The notes under the pieces were generated by a model that worked only from the letters and a program-made list of their open reading frames with translations, did not search any database and was not told where the DNA came from. A stretch of DNA of 64,000 bases from Chitinophaga tropicalis (GTDB lineage Bacteria > Bacteroidota > Bacteroidia > Chitinophagales > Chitinophagaceae): the NCBI RefSeq assembly GCF_009758205.1, contig NZ_WRXN01000001.1, positions 372,001-436,000 of the forward strand, read 5' to 3'. A program made the position numbers and the translations under genes. The number at the start of each line of letters is the position of its first letter. Position 1 is the first letter of the stretch. Of the stretch, positions 47,315 to 55,538 are shown one piece after another.

Positions 47315-48859
47315 TTAATATCCGTCGTTTTGTTCCAGGTTCTTGTTCACAGCAAGATCGCTGGTTGGAATGGGGAACAGCAGGTTTCTGGGATTGTCTG
47401 ATGGCTTTAACTGCCAGGTATCCAGGAACTTACCAAAGCGGATAAGGTCTTCACGGCGCCATCCTTCCCAGTACAGTTCACGGCCTCTTTCATCCAGCAG
47501 CTTATCCAGGTCTACAGAAGCCCAGGTAGAAGCATTACGTTGCGCGCGCAGCGTATTTACTATTGTCAGTGCGCCGGCAGCATCTCCTGTACGCAGCAGC
47601 GCTTCTGCTTTCATCAGCAGTACATCTGCGTAACGCAGAAATACATAGTCGTTATTAGCGTTATTGCCGCTTTTGGTTTCAGAGGATGTCATATCCGGCG
47701 GATATTTCACCACTCTTATCCCTGTTACTTCCAATGTATTCGGATCTGTTTCCTGCAGCTTCAGCTCTCTCGTAAAACTCAGCATATTACCCTTCCTGTC
47801 TTTCAGGGCCACACCAGCTCCATTATACTGCTGCCCAACCAGGAAACCTACCTTCAACCCGCTTACGTTTGTAACACCGGGATAGCTACCGCCTCTGCGC
47901 ACATCACTGGCTTCAAACTTATCATAGAAATCAGAGATAGTTGCATAACCATTCCAGCCGCTGGGGTCCTGGTTATAATGCAGGGTTGGCGCCCAATGAC
48001 AGAATACGGCATTTCCATCCCTGATAGTACTGATGCCGGGACCATTGCGCTGGGTGAAGATGTTCTCTTTCGAGATGGCGTCATTATTATAGGCGAAATT
48101 GTCAAAGTAGTTGGTGAGGCTATATTTACCAGTAGCAATAATAGCATCTGCCAGTTCAATCACCTTCTGCATGTCAGCAGCGTCAAAAGTAGGAGTAGTA
48201 CGATTTGCAAATGCACCTTTATTCAGATAGCATTTCATCAGCAACGCCCGCGCTGCACTTTTATTAGCTACATAGGCCGGTACAGTATCAGTCAGTGTTC
48301 CGATTATCTCTGTAAGCTCACTGATAATATAATCTGTAGCTTCTGCAGTTTTCAGTACTACCGGTGCATTCAGCAGGGTATCGGTGGGTTTCCTGAAAGG
48401 AACCTGCCCCCAGCCGTCTAATATGGTGAACATCGAAAAGGCGCGCAGGAACCGTGCCTCGGCTGACTGGTAATTGGTAGGTTTGAAATTCAGCACATTA
48501 GTAGCAGCAAACTGCAGTCTCAGGATATTTGAGAATGAGTTACCAATATAAGTATGATCGGGCGTCCAATTGTGGAGCTTCAGGGCACGCCATACACCAT
48601 TATCATCCCAGTCGCCGCCACGGGTAGGCGCTACGGCCTCATCTGCCGTCATTTCCTGTAATGCCCACCAGTTTGACTGGTCCTGGTATGCCAGCTGCAA
48701 ACCATTGTATGCAGATGTAAGCAGGGCCTGTACCTGGATCACGGAATCTGCCTGACTGCGGGTAAGGGTAGATCCCAGGCTTTCATCCAGCTTAGTACAG
48801 GATATCCACCCTGTACTTATAATGAGAGATAGTATGATGAATATTTTATTGCAACGCAT
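47315..48859 (-). CDS. SusD/RagB family glycan-binding lipoprotein
   Basis: 514 residues. Lipoprotein signal with lipobox WISC; then TKLDESLGSTLTRSQAD. The SusD fold shows as helical TPR-like parts (EARFLRAFSMFTILDGWGQVPF; DYVFLRYADVLLMKAEALLRTG) and the typical C-terminal ...WEGWRREDLIRFGKF and LLFPIPTSDL. It sits on the cell surface as the lid of the SusC transporter and binds the glycan. 77 bases downstream of the SusC gene. Confidence 0.96.
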   Translation of the reverse strand: MRCNKIFIILSLIISTGWISCTKLDESLGSTLTRSQADSVIQVQALLTSAYNGLQLAYQDQSNWWALQEMTADEAVAPTRGGDWDDNGVWRALKLHNWTPDHTYIGNSFSNILRLQFAATNVLNFKPTNYQSAEARFLRAFSMFTILDGWGQVPFRKPTDTLLNAPVVLKTAEATDYIISELTEIIGTLTDTVPAYVANKSAARALLMKCYLNKGAFANRTTPTFDAADMQKVIELADAIIATGKYSLTNYFDNFAYNNDAISKENIFTQRNGPGISTIRDGNAVFCHWAPTLHYNQDPSGWNGYATISDFYDKFEASDVRRGGSYPGVTNVSGLKVGFLVGQQYNGAGVALKDRKGNMLSFTRELKLQETDPNTLEVTGIRVVKYPPDMTSSETKSGNNANNDYVFLRYADVLLMKAEALLRTGDAAGALTIVNTLRAQRNASTWASVDLDKLLDERGRELYWEGWRREDLIRFGKFLDTWQLKPSDNPRNLLFPIPTSDLAVNKNLEQNDGY

Positions 48860-48936
48860 AAGTGTAATTTTTAGATACTGCCTCCGGCTGCCTGCGGCAA
48901 CCAGACCACAGCTGATAGAAAAATCAGGTAAGTGAA

Positions 48937-51888
48937 CTATAACGAGAAATTAATACCGGCCAGGAAACTTCTGGCTGTAGGATATGGAGAATACTCTATC
49001 CCAAGGGAAGTAACCCCGTTAATGTTCTTGTCTGTATTCACTTCAGGATCAAAACCGGAATACTTGGTGATGATGAACAGGTTCTGTCCTGTTACATAGA
49101 TAGAAGCATTCTTGATCACCTTTCCAATGTTCCCGATACTATAGCTGATTGTAGCATTATCCATCTTCATGAAATTGCCTTTTTCCAGGTAACGGCTGGA
49201 TACAGTGATGGGGTTAGACAGGTTTTCCTTTGTGCCTATTACTTTGGCGGCAACATTCCTGGACCCGAGGTTATTAATAGGCAGTACGGTATTGGCAGTG
49301 TTGTTATAGATGTCAAAGCCATAAGCGCCATGCATGTTCACACTCAGCGTCCATTGTTTATAGCTGGCAGAGGTTATGATACCCAACATGGTTTTAGGAT
49401 TGGGATTACCCATATAATAAAGTGTGTTACCATTATCAGCATAGACACCCTGTCCATTGTCGTCAAATCCTTCAAACTTCCTCAGGTAAAAAGTATTGAG
49501 CGGTTTATTATTAACCAGGCGCTGCGCATAGGCGTCAGAAACACCCTGTCCGCTGATGGAACCTGTCAGTACCGGCGGACCATCATAATTCTTCAGCTCA
49601 TTATTCAGGAAAGTGGCATTTACGCCGAGGTTCCAGTTAAAGTCCTTTGTTGAAACCACGTCCCCACGCAATACAATTTCCACACCTTTATTGATCACAT
49701 TAGCGGGCAGGTTGATCCAGTAATTGGATGCCGGAGCCGGCTGAATGGCCGGGAAGTTAAACAGCAGGTTCGTTGTATTCTTACGGAAATAATCTACACT
49801 ACCATATAGTCTTCCACCAAAGAAAGTGTAGTCAATCCCGGCGTTAAGCTGCTTTGAACTTTCCCATTTCAGGTTGGGATTAGCCACATTATTAAGACTG
49901 GCTGCACCTCCCGAATTGATAGTATATTGCTCCTGGGCTGCGCCGGCAGGAAATTCCTGGTTACCGGTAATACCCCAGCCTACACGCAGAGCCAGCTGGT
50001 TGATGGTCTTATTATCTTTCAGGAAATCTTCATTACTGAGATTCCATTTGGCAGCAAATGAAGGGAAGTAACCATATTTGTTATTGGAACCGAACTTACT
50101 GGAACCATCAGCTCTCAGAGTGGCTGTCAGCAGGTATTTGTCAAAGAAGTTCAGGTTTACCCTTCCAAAATATGATTGCAGCTCTGATTTCGGGTTACGG
50201 AAAGATGAGATGAAAGTATTGGTTTGGTTCGGGCTCTGAAGAATATCGGTATACTTCAGCTCGTCCGTAGAGAATCCAAGCCCGGCCACACTTCTGCCTT
50301 TATAATTGAATTTCTGGTATTCATAACCAAGTACAGCGCTGAGATAAAGGGCCTGAGAAAGCTGCTTGTTATAGTTCAGGGTATGGGTAAACAACTGGGA
50401 GGTCAGTGTCGTGGTTCCATAGTACGCCTGACCGTTACCAAATACCTGGTCTATATTAATGAAGGAAGCGATCTGTGTTTCCCTTTCTCCCATCTGGTGG
50501 TTGATGCTGTACATAAAACGGTACTCCAGGTCGTCGGTAAACTTAATATAAGGAGAGATGTTAGCCAGTATGCTGTTGATATTCACTTTGTCATCATAAG
50601 CGGCCGACATAGCTTCCGGGTTGATAGCAGAACCTACACCCAGCGTGTTGAAGGAACCGTCTGCTTTCCGGAGCGCCATAGTAGGGTTCCATTGAAGCGC
50701 CTGACCTACAAGGCTGCCTGTAAAGCCTGCGTTGTTGGTAATAGGAGCGATCTGCTCTACAGTATGCGCGGCCTGGATAGAGTAATCAACACCTAATCTC
50801 TTGTTGTCCATCAGTTTATACTGACCGTTCAGGTTGGCAGTATATTTCTTAAGACCAGTCTTTTTAACAATACCCTGCTGGTCCAGTAAACCAAAGGAAG
50901 CGCGATAAGTATTTACTTCACTGCCCCCGCTGATGCCCACATTCACATTATGGGTACTGGCCGTACGCAGAATACTTTCCATAGCATCTGCACTGGAGCC
51001 TTCATCTCCGCCAGCCAGCTGGTATTGTTTCAGGGCAGCTCTGTAACCGTTGGCGTCCAGCACGTCCAGCTTCTTGAGGATCTTGCTTATGCCGGCCGAG
51101 TAAGAAACATCCAGGCGGGGAGGGCCCTGCTGCCCTTTCTTGGTGGTAATAATAACCACACCATTAGCGCCTCTTGCACCATAGATGGCTGTGGCAGACG
51201 CATCTTTCAATACGTCCATAGACTGGATGTCGAAAGAGTTGATAAAGTTGAGCGGGTTGGCATCCGGCGTCTGCCCAAGACCATTGGCATTTACAGAAGG
51301 CTTGGCTGTACGGCCGTCAAGCGGCATACCATCCACTACATAAAGCGGCTGGTTACCTGTTCTCACAGAAGAGTTTCCCCTGATCCTTACAGTTGTGGCG
51401 CCACCCGGAGCACCACTGTTATTCATTACCATCAGACCAGCTACCTTACCTTGTATCAGCTGGTCAGGTGCGGTAACAATACCTTTGTTAAAGTCGGCCG
51501 ATTTAATAGACACTACCGACCCTGTCAGGTCCTTTTTACGGGTAGTACCATAACCTACCACTACCACGTCTGTCAGGGTAGTGCTTGTTGGTTGTAATGA
51601 AATGGAAAACTCAGTTTTTCCGGCAATAGCTATCTCCTGCTGTACATAACCAACAAAAGAGACTACCAGGGTTGTGGCAGTACCGGGTACATTTACTTTA
51701 AAGGTTCCGTCTGCAGTAGTAGCAGTACCAGTGCTGGTGCCTTTTACCTGAACGGTAGCGCCGGGCACCGGGTTACCGGTTTCGTCCGTCACCTTTCCGG
51801 TCACGGGTTTGGTCTGTGCACTGGCTATCCCTGCCATCAGCAGTAATAACGAGCATAACAAACGCACTTTGTTAAAGAGTAGTTTCAT
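48937..51888 (-). CDS. SusC/RagA TonB-dependent outer-membrane glycan transporter
   Basis: 983 residues. Signal peptide (ending IASAQ), an N-terminal carboxypeptidase-regulatory-like extension (VTGKVTDETGNPVPGATVQV), the TonB-box/plug region starting TLTDVVVVGYGTTRKKDLTGS, the SusC plug motif VDGMPLDG and GARGANGVVIITTKKG, then a 22-strand barrel. It imports oligosaccharides powered by TonB-ExbBD, paired with the SusD-like lipoprotein. First gene of the susC-susD-GH31 operon and probable target of the SusR-like regulator upstream. Confidence 0.97.
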   Translation of the reverse strand: MKLLFNKVRLLCSLLLLMAGIASAQTKPVTGKVTDETGNPVPGATVQVKGTSTGTATTADGTFKVNVPGTATTLVVSFVGYVQQEIAIAGKTEFSISLQPTSTTLTDVVVVGYGTTRKKDLTGSVVSIKSADFNKGIVTAPDQLIQGKVAGLMVMNNSGAPGGATTVRIRGNSSVRTGNQPLYVVDGMPLDGRTAKPSVNANGLGQTPDANPLNFINSFDIQSMDVLKDASATAIYGARGANGVVIITTKKGQQGPPRLDVSYSAGISKILKKLDVLDANGYRAALKQYQLAGGDEGSSADAMESILRTASTHNVNVGISGGSEVNTYRASFGLLDQQGIVKKTGLKKYTANLNGQYKLMDNKRLGVDYSIQAAHTVEQIAPITNNAGFTGSLVGQALQWNPTMALRKADGSFNTLGVGSAINPEAMSAAYDDKVNINSILANISPYIKFTDDLEYRFMYSINHQMGERETQIASFINIDQVFGNGQAYYGTTTLTSQLFTHTLNYNKQLSQALYLSAVLGYEYQKFNYKGRSVAGLGFSTDELKYTDILQSPNQTNTFISSFRNPKSELQSYFGRVNLNFFDKYLLTATLRADGSSKFGSNNKYGYFPSFAAKWNLSNEDFLKDNKTINQLALRVGWGITGNQEFPAGAAQEQYTINSGGAASLNNVANPNLKWESSKQLNAGIDYTFFGGRLYGSVDYFRKNTTNLLFNFPAIQPAPASNYWINLPANVINKGVEIVLRGDVVSTKDFNWNLGVNATFLNNELKNYDGPPVLTGSISGQGVSDAYAQRLVNNKPLNTFYLRKFEGFDDNGQGVYADNGNTLYYMGNPNPKTMLGIITSASYKQWTLSVNMHGAYGFDIYNNTANTVLPINNLGSRNVAAKVIGTKENLSNPITVSSRYLEKGNFMKMDNATISYSIGNIGKVIKNASIYVTGQNLFIITKYSGFDPEVNTDKNINGVTSLGIEYSPYPTARSFLAGINFSL

Positions 51889-52261
51889 AACGGATGTTTA
51901 TTGGTTTGTGGAATAATGATGCCGGTAGGAATGAGATCATCTATGCGGAGCTGGCCCTTCATTTCTCTTGAACCCGGTAGATGATTTTGACAAAAGCGAA
52001 TTTTGGTTGAACACTGGTGTTTTCATAACTGGTAAAAATTAAACGTGGATACGCCAGTTTATGCTACTAACAGCAATCATGGCTTAAGTCAATAGTCAAA
52101 GTAAAATATGATGCGACAGGATAACAATTTATATGGGTCTCATATAGAAAATATAGCCGCAAAAACCGTTCCGGGAAGAAACAATTAATTGGTTTTCAAA
52201 CAACTGTAAAATCATTATAAAAATTTAAATATGAACCGGATTCTTACAGTTTTGCCCTTTT
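51889..52261. other. Promoter region of the SusC operon
   Basis: 373 bases between the regulator stop and susC-like start, same strand. Expected site of the regulated promoter. I see no convincing palindrome; low GC throughout 52080-52250. Confidence 0.45.
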
Positions 52262-53866
52262 TCAAAGGGCTTTAATGTCCATAAGACGTTCTTCAAACTC
52301 CTCTTTTGGAACAATCGCCTTGTTTTTGATCTTTGTTTTATACGTGTAAATAGTATTGACTGAGTACTCCAGTATCTGCGCAATTTTGACATTGTCACTT
52401 ACCCCTATCCTGATCAATGCAAAAATCCGGAGGTCAGTATTAAGCAGTTCATTATCTTTTAAACGTATCCTGTCCTCTTCCTTAAAGAAGGAGTTGAATA
52501 CCGTAACAAAGTTGGGGAAGATCTTCAGGAAGATGCGGTCAAAGTTCCGGAACAGCTCTTCACGTTCCTCCTTAAGGTCAATATTATTGACCAGGTATTT
52601 CACTTCTCCATATTTACTATCAGCCAGCTTCTGATCAGCCAGTTTTTTAAATTTCTTGACTTTGTCAATATAAGCTGAGTTTGTCTGAAAACAGTACCCT
52701 ATATATTCTTCCTTTATTTTATTCGCCTCCATCAACTTTTCGTTGATCTCCTGCTGAAGAGTATGTGCAGCAGTAATGGCTTGCTGTGCCACCTGCAGTT
52801 TTTTATATTGTCTGAAGATGATCACCGCCAGCCAGACAAGCGCCAGAAGAAGCAGGGTAACAATGGCCGCATAAATGAATAACAGTTTCTTCTGAGCCTC
52901 GACCGAGTTCACCTTTTCGCCTTCTATGATAGGCAGAATGGCGCTGACCTGTACCTTTCTCAGTCTTGCTCCGTAGAAAGAGGCATCGGCAACCGCATAC
53001 TCTATATACCGGGAGGCATGTTTTACGTCCCCGGCCTTGAAAAGCATCTCCGCCAGTATAAACATAGCGGTAGTTTCTTTGGTACAGGAGGCAATATCTG
53101 CAATGGCCGCCCGGGTCATCATTGTCAGGGCACTATCCTGCTTGTCTGTACGTATATATATATTTCCGAGGGATGAAGTAGCAATGGCTACCTGGTGTGT
53201 AGTAATATCAGGATGGGCCACGGCCTGCATATAATAAAACCGCGCACTGTCCAGGTTCCCTTTCTTCTGATACATTAATCCGGCATTGTAGGCATACTGA
53301 AAAGTTTGAGGTTTAGAAAACATCAGTGCAGAATCAGTATAAATATTCCCCTGCCGGGTATACTCAGGTGCAAAGTATTCATCACTGCTATAATCCGCCA
53401 GGTCATAGTAATATCTTCCCTTGAGGGTATAATATTCTCCTTTGGCACTATCAGGCAGAGAGGATACATCAATGGTGGCCAGGTAATCGCCGGTTTCCTT
53501 GAACATACCGGAAGAAAGCATGACAAATCCCAGTTTGACGCCGGCATAATTGATCCTTGCCGGATCATTCATGAGGGTAGCCAGCTGCCGGAGACGTCGG
53601 GCATAAGCAAACGCGGAATCATATTTGAATACTTTAAATTGTTCATACAACAGGTTACACAACCTGAACTGCTCCTGTAAGGACAGGGACTGGCCAATAC
53701 TCAGCTCCTGGCGTATTGAGTTGATCTGTCTTATCTTTTCAGCATCCAGAACATGGGCATGGTCTATGGTCTTGTTCAACCGGTCTAAAAGAGTATCATT
53801 ACCGGCGCCGGCAAATGCCAATCTAACGGTCAATAATAAGTATAAACAAATAAGCTTCGACTTCAT
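52262..53866 (-). CDS. SusR-like membrane-spanning transcriptional regulator
   Basis: 534 residues. Signal peptide or first hydrophobic segment (1-20), a periplasmic TPR-rich sensor (about 25-325, e.g. GLMYQKKGNLDSARFYYMQAV), a single transmembrane helix (LLFIYAAIVTLLLLALVWLA, about 330-350), a coiled linker, then a cytoplasmic region ending in a LuxR-like helix-turn-helix (RIGVSDNVKIAQILEYSVNTIY, about 495-520). Size and layout match SusR, the starch-locus activator of Bacteroides, and the DUF6377 group as I remember it. It lies directly upstream of the SusC-SusD-GH31 operon and probably activates it on sensing the released sugar in the periplasm. Confidence 0.85.
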   Translation of the reverse strand: MKSKLICLYLLLTVRLAFAGAGNDTLLDRLNKTIDHAHVLDAEKIRQINSIRQELSIGQSLSLQEQFRLCNLLYEQFKVFKYDSAFAYARRLRQLATLMNDPARINYAGVKLGFVMLSSGMFKETGDYLATIDVSSLPDSAKGEYYTLKGRYYYDLADYSSDEYFAPEYTRQGNIYTDSALMFSKPQTFQYAYNAGLMYQKKGNLDSARFYYMQAVAHPDITTHQVAIATSSLGNIYIRTDKQDSALTMMTRAAIADIASCTKETTAMFILAEMLFKAGDVKHASRYIEYAVADASFYGARLRKVQVSAILPIIEGEKVNSVEAQKKLLFIYAAIVTLLLLALVWLAVIIFRQYKKLQVAQQAITAAHTLQQEINEKLMEANKIKEEYIGYCFQTNSAYIDKVKKFKKLADQKLADSKYGEVKYLVNNIDLKEEREELFRNFDRIFLKIFPNFVTVFNSFFKEEDRIRLKDNELLNTDLRIFALIRIGVSDNVKIAQILEYSVNTIYTYKTKIKNKAIVPKEEFEERLMDIKAL

Positions 53867-53902
53867 TCTTTCATTTTTGTGGAATAGTAGCTACTGATCT
53901 GA

Positions 53903-54940
53903 TCATGAGGCCTCTTCTGCCTCAGTTTCATTTGTATAATTGAAGACGCCTTGCTTCAGCTTTTTACTGATCCTCCCTCTCAGTCCTTCAGGAGAGAGAA
54001 CGATCATCCCATCACTATATCCAAGTATCTCCCTTTCCAGTTCAAAATTCAGCTGCACTTTCAGGTTGATGATAACACCATCCTCCTTTTCCTCTACCAA
54101 TGTCTGTGAATGATGCATTGGTTTGGTCAGAATATAGGGAGCATGTTCATTTGTGACAAATAACCTGACATTTGAAGGACGTGAATTCCTGGAAACAGTC
54201 ACCCCTATCACATGCTTGTAATATTCAGCAGGAGAGAGGTCATCATTCTCAATATACAATACACCTTCTGTTATTGCCACTGTAGATATCCTGTCCAGCG
54301 CCAGGTTCAGTATTGTCGTATCTTTTCCCTTTACCCCTACCGCAAACCAGCGGTTCTTGAACTCTTTCAGCCACCATACATGAAATACAAATTCACTCTC
54401 TGCTTTTGCCCTGAACGAACGGTAAATAAGCGTAACAGGCTTCTGCTGTACTACTGACTGGTAGATGGTATCAAGATGTTCCAATCCTTTCAGCCGCTCA
54501 TTCTTTTCAAAATCTATCACCGACTGTGTATTATGGGCCGCGGCATATACATGGTCCTCCAGTTTCTGTACCACCTCATTCAGACTGCTGAAATGAGAGA
54601 ATCCCTTAAATTGTTTCAATACTTCCACAGCTTCATTCATCCTGTTCAGGTCCTGATCATTCAGCGGAATATTAGTGATACTGTATGTGGGGTCCTCATA
54701 CGTATAGTATTTTTTCTCCACTACCATAATAGGTGCGTTATATCCCAGCTTATCACTCCGCATCAGTTGTATATCTGCCTGTATAGACCGCCTGCTGATG
54801 CCTTTGTCAATCCCTTCCATTTCATACAATGCATCTGATACCGCGTCTATAATATCTTCCAGCGTCCACTTACGTCTACGGTTACGTAAGCATGCATCAA
54901 TAGTTTTGTAGCGTATCAGGGCATTCTTATTAACAGGCAT
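53903..54940 (-). CDS. WYL-domain transcriptional regulator
   Basis: 345 residues. An N-terminal winged HTH (about 1-75, LEDIIDAVSDALYEMEG, SRRSIQADIQLMR) precedes the WYL domain (about 155-245) with the modified core NRWFAVGVKGKD, and a C-terminal WCX-like extension (RLFVTNEHAPYILTKP, ILGYSDGMIVLSPEGL). WYL domains bind nucleic-acid or nucleotide ligands and switch regulators in defence and DNA/RNA-damage responses. It is divergent from the tRNA-like RNA and slipin genes, with a perfect 9-bp inverted repeat between, so it is the likely regulator of that module. It ends 36 bases from the start of the SusR-like gene on the same strand but is functionally unrelated to it. Confidence 0.9.
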   Translation of the reverse strand: MPVNKNALIRYKTIDACLRNRRRKWTLEDIIDAVSDALYEMEGIDKGISRRSIQADIQLMRSDKLGYNAPIMVVEKKYYTYEDPTYSITNIPLNDQDLNRMNEAVEVLKQFKGFSHFSSLNEVVQKLEDHVYAAAHNTQSVIDFEKNERLKGLEHLDTIYQSVVQQKPVTLIYRSFRAKAESEFVFHVWWLKEFKNRWFAVGVKGKDTTILNLALDRISTVAITEGVLYIENDDLSPAEYYKHVIGVTVSRNSRPSNVRLFVTNEHAPYILTKPMHHSQTLVEEKEDGVIINLKVQLNFELEREILGYSDGMIVLSPEGLRGRISKKLKQGVFNYTNETEAEEAS

Positions 54941-54974
54941 TTCCTCTTTTTTTCAAAAAGTAGGAAAAAAAATT

Positions 54975-54999
54975 AAGTGCGCAAAAAAACTGCGCACTT
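54975..54999. promoter_or_regulatory. Perfect inverted repeat, candidate WYL operator
   Basis: aagtgcgca (54975-54983) and tgcgcactt (54991-54999) are exact complements around aaaaaac. It lies 35 bases before the WYL start and upstream of the RNA, and would overlap the -33 region of a plus-strand promoter with its -7 element at 55006-55013. Confidence 0.5.
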
Positions 55000-55005
55000 G
55001 CTTCG

Positions 55006-55013
55006 CAGCTTTG
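55006..55013 (+). promoter_or_regulatory. Possible -7 promoter element for the structured RNA
   Basis: cagctttg matches the Bacteroidota -7 consensus TAnnTTTG at five of six fixed positions. A -33 TTTG is not found at the normal spacing, which could mean activator dependence or that the call is wrong. Confidence 0.3.
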
Positions 55014-55045
55014 TATTGTCATTATGAATGATACAGTACGAAAAG

Positions 55046-55125
55046 CTTACTGACGGACCGGACGAGGGGTTTCATAACACCCCGTAGTATTAGCGCGCTG
55101 CGTCATAATATGCTGCCGTCGTAAG
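55046..55125 (+). ncRNA. 5' domain of the slipin-associated structured RNA
   Basis: A long-range helix closes this segment: cttac (55046-55050) with gtaag (55121-55125) and gacgg (55052-55056) with ccgtc (55116-55120), ten pairs with one bulged T. Inside lies a hairpin ggggt / acccc (55066-55083). Base pairing is seen in the sequence; transcription is inferred. Confidence 0.5.
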
Positions 55126-55143
55126 TTTCAGGACTGTGCGTAA

Positions 55144-55211
55144 GGATCTATGGGTCGCAGGTTCGAATCCTGCTCTTTTAACAAGATGGCTCAGTGGTAG
55201 AGCAATAGATT
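55144..55211 (+). ncRNA. Circularly permuted tRNA-like module (Y-RNA-type tRNA mimic)
   Basis: Order 5' to 3': anticodon-type strand TCTAT (55147-55151), variable loop GGGTC (55152-55156), T-arm GCAGG-TTCGAAT-CCTGC (55157-55173), capped acceptor hairpin TCTT-TTAAC-AAGA (55174-55186), TG, D-arm GCTC-AGTGGTA-GAGC (55189-55203), A, and strand ATAGA (55205-55209). ATAGA pairs with TCTAT in five perfect pairs, extended to seven by T55210-A55146 and a G-U. Every base of the tRNA elbow is kept: U8, A14, G15 with C48, G18, G19, A21, T54, T55, C56, A58. The acceptor ends are joined by a pentaloop, so it cannot be aminoacylated. This equals the tRNA-mimic part of bacterial Y RNAs (YrlA). Located 330 bases before the slipin gene. 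Confidence 0.8.
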
Positions 55212-55219
55212 AGCAACAC

Positions 55220-55439
55220 ATGGACTCAAAATCCATTTATCCGGCCTGGAGTGGCCATAAACACTTCACTGCTTTGAAAACAGTATAAGCGCATCCCCGA
55301 GGGAAGCAAAAGGTTTCCCGGGAAAATCTGTTACGGCCTGAAAAGGCAGATACCGCTTTTGAAAGCGTTGCTGATCCAGGTGCATCTCTCTTCATCCTTC
55401 GGCGCCATGCCGTGTTAGCCTGTGGGAGATATTACCTGG
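55220..55439 (+). ncRNA. 3' hairpin series of the slipin-associated structured RNA
   Basis: Successive stems: atgga-ctcaaaa-tccat (55220-55236, anticodon-arm-like); ggcc-tggagt-ggcc (55243-55256); actg/cagt (55268-55284); a coaxial ccc/ggg plus gggaa/ttccc stem (55296-55322); gcct-GAAA-aggc with a GNRA tetraloop (55336-55347); cgcttt/aaagcg (55354-55367); and a long stem ccaggt (55376-55381) with acctgg (55434-55439) continued by atctctc (55384-55390) with gggagat (55424-55430). Density of stems is far above the surrounding DNA. It may be one transcript with the tRNA-like core or part of the slipin leader. Confidence 0.5.
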
Positions 55440-55538
55440 CAAAGTTCCGCCAACAACCGCTCAAGTCAATTCCGCCGGAAACGAATGGAATGCCCTTATA
55501 TTGTTTTCTTCTTAATTAAACCCTTAAACAATAGATAT

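Larger units (their letters stand above)
54941..55538. other. 598-bp non-coding interval between WYL regulator and slipin genes
   Basis: No ORF of substance; GC content is higher than neighbouring gaps and hairpins are dense from 55034 to 55440. It holds an operator candidate, a promoter candidate, and a multi-domain structured RNA with a permuted tRNA core (separate entries). Confidence 0.85.

Noticed and set aside
52254-52270. Terminator at the SusR-like gene stop
   Set aside because: A 7-bp stem exists (gcccttt/aaagggc), but on the coding strand it is followed by A's, not a U-run, so I do not call it.
55220-55236. Anticodon-arm-like hairpin (loop CTCAAAA) as part of a normal tRNA-Leu(CAA)
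   Set aside because: It is 16 bases away from the D-arm and no T-arm or acceptor follows it in the right place. The D-arm instead connects to the strand that pairs upstream of the T-arm, so this is a separate hairpin.
55422-55538. N-terminal extension of the slipin to 55422
   Set aside because: The frame is open but runs through structured RNA stems; the family N-terminus fits the ATG at 55539.
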